In this document: in pieces, positions 7,074 through 12,387 of the stretch
Layout of the letters: every line of letters begins with the position of its first letter
Position numbering within the stretch: position 1 is the stretch's first letter
Assembly: GCA_051745935.1 (NCBI GenBank)
Contig: JBNJEM010000167.1
Coordinates: 1-12,387, forward strand
Length of the DNA: 12,387 nt
Origin: JBNJEM01 sp051745935
GTDB lineage: Bacteria; Planctomycetota; Planctomycetia; Pirellulales; Pirellulaceae
Reading direction: 5' to 3'
The notes under the pieces: generated by a model
Told to the model about the DNA's origin: nothing
Database searches by the model: none
The model's input: only the letters and a program-made list of their open reading frames with translations
Position numbers and translations under genes: made by a program

Positions 7074-8279
7074 TCACGCGCGCAAACGCAGTCCGAAACC
7101 CGGGTCGGATGAAACCTGTTGCCTGCCATTGCGGATGACGTTATCGCCGTAATCCACATCATCATGGCTCGTCGTCACCCCTTCGATGGTCGGCGCGCCG
7201 CCCAGTCCACCGACCAGATGTGCCACATAGATGGTTTTCAGACCGGAGCCCCAAGCATGGGGTGATGCCTGGACGCCTTGTTTCATCAGTTGGGGCAACC
7301 GGTTCCGCCAGGCCGTGAGTCCCAACCCGACGATGTCTTCCAGTCGCACGTCAAGAATGTTCTCCGCTTGCAACGCTTCCAGGACGCGAGTGTCGGGACG
7401 AGCTTCACCGTCGGCCAGCAACATGTTCCGTCGCCCGTTCTTCCGCGCCCACTCGTGAAGCACCCGGTAATCCTCCACGGTTTCATGGAACGGCTCTTCC
7501 AGCCAGAACAACGGCACATTTTCAGTACCGCGGAGGAACGCGAGGCACTCATCCAAGGTGTATCCGTTATTGGCATCGACCAACACATCGCAGTCGGAAA
7601 ACTGTTTGTGGATTGCCTTCACCGCCTGAATGTCGCGTTCGAGGCCCTCTGACGCGGGTTTCATCCACCGGCGCCCACGACCGATCTTCACTTTGAATTG
7701 CCGGTAACCGTACTCGTAATCCCACTGACACTCCTCGATCAATTTGTCGATCCCTGACGGACTCTCCGGCGGATCGAGATCGTCGAAATAGATCATGCCG
7801 GAGTAGACATGTGTCACGAACGGTTCGGTTCGCCCACCGCTGGCAACCATTTTCCAAACAGGCACCCCGAGGATGACGCCAGCGAGATCGTGGAGGACAA
7901 TATCCAGCGGCCGTAGGTAGTCGGCCCGGATCCCCTCATCCGCCGCGAACAGTTCGGATACCGCTTTTCCCCGCACGCGCTCGGCCACGGCCTCGACCGC
8001 TTTTCCACGACCGCGAGCGATGCCCCATCCCATCGCGCCTTGATCGGTCCTGAGAATGCAAATCGGCTGTTGTCGCTTGTGGCCGTGTACGCCCCTGACC
8101 GCGTTGCGTCCCACGCGCCGGGGCCAACTGCCGTCGATTTCCTTCTGTTCGATTGCCGCGACGCGATGTTCCGCCAGCGGGTGTACCGACGATTGGGTTG
8201 CCCAACTTCGTAACCCGTTCCCGCCCAGGCCACTGGCACCCAATCCCACCGCGGCCGTGATGAATTCTCTTCGTTTCAT
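7074..8279 (-). CDS. Tat-exported enolase-superfamily protein, mandelate racemase/muconate lactonising type
   Basis: 401 residues from ATG 8279. A GTG two codons earlier is in frame, but GGAG at 8287-8290 is 7 nt from the ATG and too close to the GTG. The N-terminus MKRREFITAAVGLGASGLGG is a twin-arginine signal, so the folded protein should be exported. The barrel domain shows the KxK pair (QFKVK, Lys196/Lys198), metal ligands Asp235 (LVDANN), Glu261 (WLEEP) and probably Glu292 (ADGE), then Asp315 (RLED) and His341 (SPHAWGSG), which match the mandelate-racemase Asp-His dyad. The expected chemistry is Mg-dependent proton abstraction alpha to a carboxylate, as a racemase or sugar-acid dehydratase; the substrate cannot be assigned. 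Most superfamily members are cytoplasmic, so export is notable. It follows the transporter operon on the same strand after 317 bp that contain a repeat, so co-transcription is doubtful. Confidence 0.9.
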   Translation of the reverse strand: MKRREFITAAVGLGASGLGGNGLRSWATQSSVHPLAEHRVAAIEQKEIDGSWPRRVGRNAVRGVHGHKRQQPICILRTDQGAMGWGIARGRGKAVEAVAERVRGKAVSELFAADEGIRADYLRPLDIVLHDLAGVILGVPVWKMVASGGRTEPFVTHVYSGMIYFDDLDPPESPSGIDKLIEECQWDYEYGYRQFKVKIGRGRRWMKPASEGLERDIQAVKAIHKQFSDCDVLVDANNGYTLDECLAFLRGTENVPLFWLEEPFHETVEDYRVLHEWARKNGRRNMLLADGEARPDTRVLEALQAENILDVRLEDIVGLGLTAWRNRLPQLMKQGVQASPHAWGSGLKTIYVAHLVGGLGGAPTIEGVTTSHDDVDYGDNVIRNGRQQVSSDPGFGLRLRA

Positions 8280-8596
8280 TCGCACTCTCCACTTATCTTT
8301 CAGGCGGTTGTACTTTTTCCGGTGTGGAAAGCCGCCCGACGCAAGCCGCCCTCCCGTTGGTCGGACTCGCGACGGAGAAAGTCATCCGCGACCGGTATGA
8401 TTCCCCCCACGACTGCCAGCTGGTTCAAGAATCAGTGTACCATAAAACCATGGCGTGGCAGGGAACGCAACGGGTTACCGGGCGAGCCGTTGGCAATTCG
8501 ATAAGTTGAGGGAGTTTTTCAGTCGTCTTCCGCCGCCATTGAGAGCGTCCCTCGACGAGCTCGGAGAGCCATCGGACGAGATCTTGGGCCATGTTC
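8280..8596. other. Gene-free stretch between enolase-like gene and transporter operon
   Basis: 317 bases. The half nearest the enolase-like gene is its ribosome binding site (GGAG, 8287-8290) plus repeat copy 1 (8298-8395). The rest contains an 8-base palindrome CCAGCTGG near 8417-8424 and a weak stem CAACGG/CCGTTG (8468-8473 and 8487-8492). A plus-strand frame from about 8455 reads RWQFDKLREFFSRLPPPLRA and looks somewhat protein-like, but I could not link it to a family and it soon runs antisense into the ATPase gene. No clear promoter seen. Confidence 0.55.
8298..8395 (+). repeat. Dispersed ~98 bp repeat, copy 1
   Basis: The element runs from TTTCAGGCGGTTG (8298-8310) to CATCCGCGACCGG (ending 8395). 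It matches the reverse complement of 12212-12307. The first 13 bases are identical, the next ~22 are diverged with small gaps, and of the last 62 bases (8334-8395) 60 are identical. This copy is intergenic, just upstream of the enolase-like gene and in the opposite orientation to it. No transposase or clear terminal inverted repeat is attached, so it is best described as a small non-autonomous dispersed repeat. Confidence 0.85.
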
Positions 8597-9637
8597 TCAG
8601 CAGCCGGCGGACTTCGCGGGCGGCTCGGGGGGCAGGAGGTCGTGCAGCCGTTCCGGCGGCAGAACGGCCAGCAAACGGTCCCCCTCCCTGGCTCCCAAAC
8701 GCTGCCACTCGGACGGTGAGAGGTGGGCGGTCAGATTCAACTCTCCGTTCATTTCCAGCCGAAAGTAGCTACCGCAATCCGAATAGTGCTTCAAGACCAT
8801 GGCGTGCGGCTTGACCCGTTCGTCGTCCCGCCGATTCACTGCTTCGCGCTCCGTGTAGACCTCAATGTGTTCGGGTCTGATCATCATGTGCCGGTCCGCC
8901 GCCTGCCGATCCACGGCGGAGGAGCACAGAATATTCTCGCACCGCATGAATCGCGCGACGAAGGCGTCCTTTGGCCGTCGCAGCAATTCGCCCATCGTCC
9001 CCGCTTGGTGAAGCCGCCCGTCATTCATGACCGCGGCCCGGTCGGCGACCAAGAAGGCCTCTTCCAGATTGTGGCTGACGTGCATGATGGTCAGATCCAA
9101 TTCCCGCTGCAAACGCCGGAGTTCCGTGCAGACTTCCTGGCGGATGACGTCGGCGAGCGCGGAAACGGGTTCGTCGAGCAGCAGTATCTTCGACCGGAGC
9201 ACCAGCGCTCGTCCCAACGCCACTCGCTGCTTTTCGCCCCCGCTCAACCCGTCAATGCGACGGCCGAGCAAATGGGAGATCCCCAGCATCTCGGCCGTCT
9301 CTCCCACGCGCCGAGCGTTTTCGCCAGCGGACAAATGCCAGGCTTTCAGCCCGAACCCAATGTTTCCCGACACCGACAGATGGGGAAACAGGGCGTAGTC
9401 CTGAGGGACGTAGGAAATCCTCCGCTCTCGCGGCTCCAATCGAGTGGCGTCGGTGCCATCAAGCCATACGCGGCCCGCATCGGTCCGTTTCAACCCGCAA
9501 ACCGACTCCAATAACAGACTCTTGCCCGAGCCGGGCAGTCCGAGCAATACGAAATACTCGCCCGGGTTCACCGTTAGATCGATGGGCCCCAGCTGAAACT
9601 TTCCCACTCGAAGGATCAAATCTTTGGTCCTAATCAC
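8597..9637 (-). CDS. ABC importer ATP-binding subunit, ModC/sulfate-type
   Basis: 346 residues. It supplies ATP hydrolysis for the importer encoded upstream. Seen: Walker A GLPGSGKS (33-40), Q-loop Gln79 (YVPQDYALFPHLSV), signature LSGGEKQRV (131-139), Walker B ILLLDEP (151-157, catalytic Glu156) and H-loop His189 (HVSHNLEEA). The extra ~100 C-terminal residues (about 246-333; MMIRPEHIEV) resemble the TOBE-type regulatory domain of the MalK/ModC/CysA class. The usual D-loop SALD reads SALA (159-162), a substitution worth noting. The start is GTG 9637, sharing four bases (GTGA) with the permease stop, with GGGAGG about 9 nt upstream inside the permease gene; translational coupling is likely. 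Last gene of the operon. Oxyanion substrate is inferred from the partner proteins. Confidence 0.93.
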   Translation of the reverse strand: MIRTKDLILRVGKFQLGPIDLTVNPGEYFVLLGLPGSGKSLLLESVCGLKRTDAGRVWLDGTDATRLEPRERRISYVPQDYALFPHLSVSGNIGFGLKAWHLSAGENARRVGETAEMLGISHLLGRRIDGLSGGEKQRVALGRALVLRSKILLLDEPVSALADVIRQEVCTELRRLQRELDLTIMHVSHNLEEAFLVADRAAVMNDGRLHQAGTMGELLRRPKDAFVARFMRCENILCSSAVDRQAADRHMMIRPEHIEVYTEREAVNRRDDERVKPHAMVLKHYSDCGSYFRLEMNGELNLTAHLSPSEWQRLGAREGDRLLAVLPPERLHDLLPPEPPAKSAGC

Positions 9638-10452
9638 AGCTTCATGCCTCCCAGGAGACGAATCAGGAGCAGGGCCAGCAACGCGACGACCAGCATGAGA
9701 ACCATGATGGCCAGCGCGACTTTCAGGTTCCCCACGGACTGTTCCAGGAACATGGTGGTGCTGAGCACCTCGGTGCGGCCTCTAACCGTTCCCACGACGA
9801 TGATCAGCGGGCCGAACAACCCGAACGCTCGGGCCCATGTGAGGATGCCCCCCGCCATGATGCCGTTCTTGGCCAGTGGCAGAGAGACGCGGCGAAACAC
9901 GCCCCAACGGCTATAACCGAGCGTCAGAGCCACGTTTTCGAGCCGCCGGTCCACGTCGTCGAAGGCGGTGCGGGCGGAGCGGATCCCAAATGTGGCCGCG
10001 ATCATGAACTGGCAGAGGATAATCCCTTTGGGATCAAACAAAAAGTTAAACCCGGAATCCTCAATCCACCGCCCCAAGTGCGTTTGGGAAAAGAAAACCA
10101 GCAAGGTGAGTCCGGCGACCAGCGGCGGGAAGATGAGCGGTAAATCCACGATACTGTCCACCAACGACCGGCCCCAAAAACGATGATGGCTCAGCGTGTA
10201 CCCCATCGGTACGGCGAACACCATCGCCAAGATCGTGGTGGTTACACTGGTCCAGCAGCTCATCCATAACGCATGCCAGACGAAATCGGCCTTCAAGACC
10301 TCCCGGACGGTGGCCTGGTCGATGTAAAAAACGTCGGCGAGAATCAACCCGAGGATGAACGTGACGAAGGCGGCCACGAAGCCAAACCCGATCAGCGTGA
10401 CCAGTCGGCTGCGCCAGCCCGTAACAGGACTGTTGGGATGTTTAACGAACAT
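9634..10452 (-). CDS. ABC importer permease, ModB/CysT-like
   Basis: 272 residues with about six membrane segments (about 17-43, 59-88, 98-121, 143-163, 196-220, 245-268). It forms the inner-membrane channel, probably as a homodimer since only one permease gene is present. The EAA loop that docks on the ATPase is visible: ENVALTLGYSRWGVFRRVSL (172-191) with Gly179 and Leu-Pro at 191-192. The segment ARAFGLFGPLIIVVG (207-221) corresponds to the ARALGEFGA motif of molybdate/sulfate permeases, with the usual Glu replaced by Leu. It overlaps the ATPase gene by four bases and follows the first lipoprotein gene by 76 bp. No strong Shine-Dalgarno site precedes the ATG. Confidence 0.92.
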   Translation of the reverse strand: MFVKHPNSPVTGWRSRLVTLIGFGFVAAFVTFILGLILADVFYIDQATVREVLKADFVWHALWMSCWTSVTTTILAMVFAVPMGYTLSHHRFWGRSLVDSIVDLPLIFPPLVAGLTLLVFFSQTHLGRWIEDSGFNFLFDPKGIILCQFMIAATFGIRSARTAFDDVDRRLENVALTLGYSRWGVFRRVSLPLAKNGIMAGGILTWARAFGLFGPLIIVVGTVRGRTEVLSTTMFLEQSVGNLKVALAIMVLMLVVALLALLLIRLLGGMKL

Positions 10453-10528
10453 ATTGGATCACGATATCCCGCGGTATCTGCGAAATGTTGAGCAATGGAT
10501 TTCGAGCTGCATCTTCACGTTGGCTGGC

Positions 10529-11311
10529 CTACCGAGGTTTCCGCACCGTGTAGTTGTGAGCGGCGAAGACCTTTTTTCCATGTTCCGATGCGGCGAACTC
10601 CATGAAGGTCCGTGCCAAGTCCGGGCTCTCGGAACATGACAATAGGCCCACGTCAACCGTGGAGATGATGTTCTTTTCGGGAGGAATCTCCACCGTATGG
10701 CCTGACTCCGTGTAAAACGCGGCTATGGCGTCCCACACAATGACCGCGTCTAGCGACCCCGTTTCGATGTGATTGCCAAGTTCGTTCACGGTCAGCGCGT
10801 GAAAGGACACGTTCTCTTCCAGCTCTTGCCGGGAAATCCCGTTTTTTTCGAAAATCTCTTTCGTCTTGCGCCCGATAGCGCAAGCCTCGCCCCCTATGCC
10901 CAGTCTCACGTTCTTGTCGAGCAGGTCCTTTAAGTCGTTGATCTCGGTCTTCTCGTACCCGTTTCGTACCAGAATCGTGGGGACGAAATAACAGACACTG
11001 GTCTGGTCGGTAACCACGCCCTGATCCGCCGCCATGGACACGTAGTACTTGTCCCCTGGCATGTACAGATCCCCGTGCCGACTGAGCTCTATCCGGTTCA
11101 ACAACGTCTCCGAGCCAGCATAATCCGCCACCACCTTCAGACCGTGCGTCTCCTCGAACTCAGCGATCAGGTCCTCCACCGCCGAGCGGAGGCCGGCGCC
11201 GGAATAGAGAAACAGCTCCTGCCCTCCCGCCGTCGCGCCGTTTTCGCCCCCCCTACAGCCACTCAACAACAGCACGGCCGCCAGCAACGGAAACAGAATC
11301 GCTTTGTTCAT
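10529..11311 (-). CDS. Substrate-binding lipoprotein 1, ModA-like
   Basis: 260 residues. The signal peptide MNKAILFPLLAAVLLLSGC ends in lipobox LSGC with lipidated Cys19, so the protein is membrane-anchored and faces the periplasm. The mature part begins like ModA-type binding proteins: ELFLYSGAGLRSAVEDLIAE (32-51), then YAGSETLL (64-71) and SRHGDLYMPGD (77-87), in the places where ModA contacts its oxyanion. The typical ModA segment GxPADVF is altered (HGDLYMPGD), so the anion may not be molybdate. GEACAIG (141-147) sits in the hinge region. AAGGA lies 5-6 nt before the ATG. It is paralogous to the protein encoded upstream, with 96 bp between the genes. Confidence 0.88.
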   Translation of the reverse strand: MNKAILFPLLAAVLLLSGCRGGENGATAGGQELFLYSGAGLRSAVEDLIAEFEETHGLKVVADYAGSETLLNRIELSRHGDLYMPGDKYYVSMAADQGVVTDQTSVCYFVPTILVRNGYEKTEINDLKDLLDKNVRLGIGGEACAIGRKTKEIFEKNGISRQELEENVSFHALTVNELGNHIETGSLDAVIVWDAIAAFYTESGHTVEIPPEKNIISTVDVGLLSCSESPDLARTFMEFAASEHGKKVFAAHNYTVRKPR

Positions 11312-11316
11312 GGTCT

Positions 11317-11321
11317 TCCTT
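11317..11321 (-). promoter_or_regulatory. Ribosome binding site of lipoprotein 1
   Basis: On the minus strand AAGGA is followed by AGACC and then ATG at 11311. It is among the best-formed ribosome binding sites in this window and fixes the start of a canonical lipoprotein signal. Confidence 0.65.
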
Positions 11322-11392
11322 TCGCGGTGAGCGAGGCGACCGAAGCCGTGCCGAAACGCTCCCCCATTGCTTACCGCCGTCTCCGCTGACCG

Positions 11393-11404
11393 CCGCGGCC
11401 GCGG
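11393..11404. repeat. 12-base perfect palindrome between the two lipoprotein genes
   Basis: CCGCGGCCGCGG is its own reverse complement and begins a few bases after the lipoprotein 2 stop codon (11408-11410). It could be an mRNA-end or processing signal that tunes expression of the two binding proteins, or chance in GC-rich DNA. No T-tract follows. Confidence 0.35.
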
Positions 11405-11407
11405 GAC

Positions 11408-12352
11408 CTACTTCACGTAGCCATACGCCTTGAACACTTCCGGGCCGCGGTCTTCCACGAACTGGATGTACCGCTCTAATTCCGCTTGATGGTCGGAATA
11501 GCTCAACGTCATCACGTGTACCTTCACCTCTTCCTCGTATTCGTACGGCGTGGGGACGATTTCGTTCGAGTCCTTGAAGTTATTGGCCACCCCGTTCCAC
11601 ATGATCACGCAGTCCACCGCCTCCGTCTTCAACAGCGTACCGAGACGGCTGTGCCCTTTGGTAAACCGGTTGCCGACCTTCTCTTTCAGGGATTCCCATT
11701 CTCCCTTGCTCTGAAAAAAGTCGCGGACGATTTCGCCGCAGGTCGAGTATTCCGGATCGCTCATGGCCAGCTTCATGTCGATGTCGAGGATGTCCTCGAC
11801 TTTGTTGATTTTGTTCTTCAGCTCCTCGTTCCCTTTGCTCACGCACACCACCGGGGCCACGAACCCGACATGCACGCTGTCGGCCAGGCTTCCCGCTTCC
11901 TCGACGTAGTCCAGATACGGATCATGCGTGACGAAAATATCTCCTTTTTGCTGTTCCTTCACGTGGGGCAGCAACTCCTCGCTTTCGCCCGTGGAACATA
12001 CGATTTCGATCCCAGTCTCCTCCTCGAATTCGTCGGCGAGCTGCTGAGCCGGTTTGATAAAAGAGCTGCCGGAAAGTAACAACAGCTCCGGCGTTTCCCC
12101 CTCCGCCTCGGCCATCTCGCCCCCATCGCCCGGCGCCGTCGACCCCGTTTCCGTTTGTTTCGCGCAACCGCCCAATACAAGGGGAACGACAAGCAATCCG
12201 ACCCAAATATGCCGGTCGCGGATGACTTTCTTCGCCGCGAGTCCGACCAACGGGAGGGCGGCTTGCGTCGGGCAGCGTGCCACCCCGAAAAATCCAACCG
12301 CCTGAAATACACTCCGCCAAATGATCGTCATCGTCGATTTCTCACCGTACAT
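11408..12352 (-). CDS. Substrate-binding lipoprotein 2, ModA-like, with repeat inserted in its signal peptide
   Basis: 314 residues from ATG 12352, chosen because AAAGGA lies 6 nt upstream; an in-frame ATG at 12373 has no such site, and ATG at 12331 is another possibility. The hydrophobic core HIWVGLLVVPLVLGGC ends in lipobox LGGC (Cys63). The mature domain starts ELLLLSGSSFIKPAQQLADE and continues STGESEELL and KGDIFVTHDPYLD, matching the ModA-like fold and aligning with lipoprotein 1. Residues 16-47 are encoded by a dispersed repeat (12212-12307) that occupies exactly 32 codons in frame. Without them the protein would begin MYGEKSTMTIIWRSV directly followed by HIWVGLL, a normal signal peptide. 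With them the n-region is about 47 residues, unusually long. First gene of the operon; its promoter is probably outside the window. Whether it is still exported is unknown. Confidence 0.85.
   Translation of the reverse strand: MYGEKSTMTIIWRSVFQAVGFFGVARCPTQAALPLVGLAAKKVIRDRHIWVGLLVVPLVLGGCAKQTETGSTAPGDGGEMAEAEGETPELLLLSGSSFIKPAQQLADEFEEETGIEIVCSTGESEELLPHVKEQQKGDIFVTHDPYLDYVEEAGSLADSVHVGFVAPVVCVSKGNEELKNKINKVEDILDIDMKLAMSDPEYSTCGEIVRDFFQSKGEWESLKEKVGNRFTKGHSRLGTLLKTEAVDCVIMWNGVANNFKDSNEIVPTPYEYEEEVKVHVMTLSYSDHQAELERYIQFVEDRGPEVFKAYGYVK
12212..12307 (-). repeat. Dispersed ~98 bp repeat, copy 2, inside lipoprotein 2
   Basis: Read on the minus strand this copy runs from TTTCAGGCGGTTG (12307-12295) to CATCCGCGACCGG (ending 12212). 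It is the inverted counterpart of 8298-8395, with a 62-base stretch differing at two positions. It measures 96 bases, a multiple of three, and is read through by the lipoprotein gene as FQAVGFFGVARC...KKVIRDR. The two copies lie head-on around the transporter operon. Confidence 0.85.
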
Positions 12353-12364
12353 GTTTGGTCCTTT
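12353..12364 (-). promoter_or_regulatory. Shine-Dalgarno site deciding the start at 12352
   Basis: On the minus strand AAAGGA (12364-12359) is followed by CCAAAC and then ATG at 12352. The ATG seven codons earlier (12373) has only TCGGAAACTT before it. This supports the shorter product. Confidence 0.6.
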
Positions 12365-12387
12365 CCTGATCATAAGTTTCCGAGGGT

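Noticed and set aside
8723..9514. A 263-codon plus-strand frame opposite the ATPase gene
   Set aside because: The minus strand has every ABC ATPase motif in order; the plus frame shows no recognisable family and is antisense.
10453..10528. Internal promoter between lipoprotein 1 and the permease
   Set aside because: No convincing -35/-10 pair or terminator could be seen in the 76 bp; an operon gap is the simpler reading.
8298..12307. A composite transposon formed by the two inverted repeats around the operon
   Set aside because: The repeats are under 100 bp, carry no transposase, show no visible target duplication, and one copy is read as part of a gene.

Overview
The window is GC-rich bacterial chromosome, most likely from a member of the Planctomycetota or a related PVC-group lineage. 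This is an inference from gene families, not from a marker gene. The pointers are a large secreted hydrazine-synthase-alpha-like multihaem protein with FnIII and LamG tails, a PknB-like kinase with one membrane segment and a helical C-terminal part, a Tat-exported enolase-superfamily protein, weak ribosome binding sites on several genes, and an intergenic 'aatatcgaatatcga' type repeat. No rRNA, tRNA, CRISPR array or complete insertion sequence was found.

Layout: (1) 222-3890 (+) encodes the multidomain exported cytochrome-like protein. (2) 4047-4727 (+) encodes a small protein built from two copies of one domain. (3) 4750-4872 (-) is a decayed piece of a NitT/TauT-type ABC permease, in the short convergent gap. 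(4) 4929-6530 (-) encodes a membrane-anchored Ser/Thr kinase. (5) 6531-7073 has no gene but holds a strong hairpin, a weaker hairpin and a low-complexity repeat. (6) 7074-8279 (-) encodes the Tat-exported mandelate-racemase-like protein. (7) 8280-8596 holds one copy of a ~98 bp dispersed repeat. (8) 8597-12352 (-) is a four-gene ABC importer operon, transcribed in the order lipoprotein 2, lipoprotein 1, permease, ATPase. Its architecture is ModABC-like, for molybdate, tungstate or another oxyanion, but it has two divergent binding proteins in tandem.

The most unusual observation is that the ~98 bp repeat occurs twice. One copy is upstream of the enolase-like gene. The other lies inside the reading frame of the first binding lipoprotein, where it occupies 96 bp (32 codons) and separates the start and n-region from the hydrophobic core and lipobox of the signal peptide. 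Removing those 32 codons in silico leaves a normal-looking lipoprotein signal peptide, so this looks like an in-frame repeat insertion tolerated in a signal peptide. The two copies are in opposite orientation and bracket the transporter operon.

The transporter genes clearly work together: a GTGA overlap links permease and ATPase, and short gaps separate the other genes. The kinase, enolase-like protein and cytochrome-like protein show no evident functional link to the transporter.
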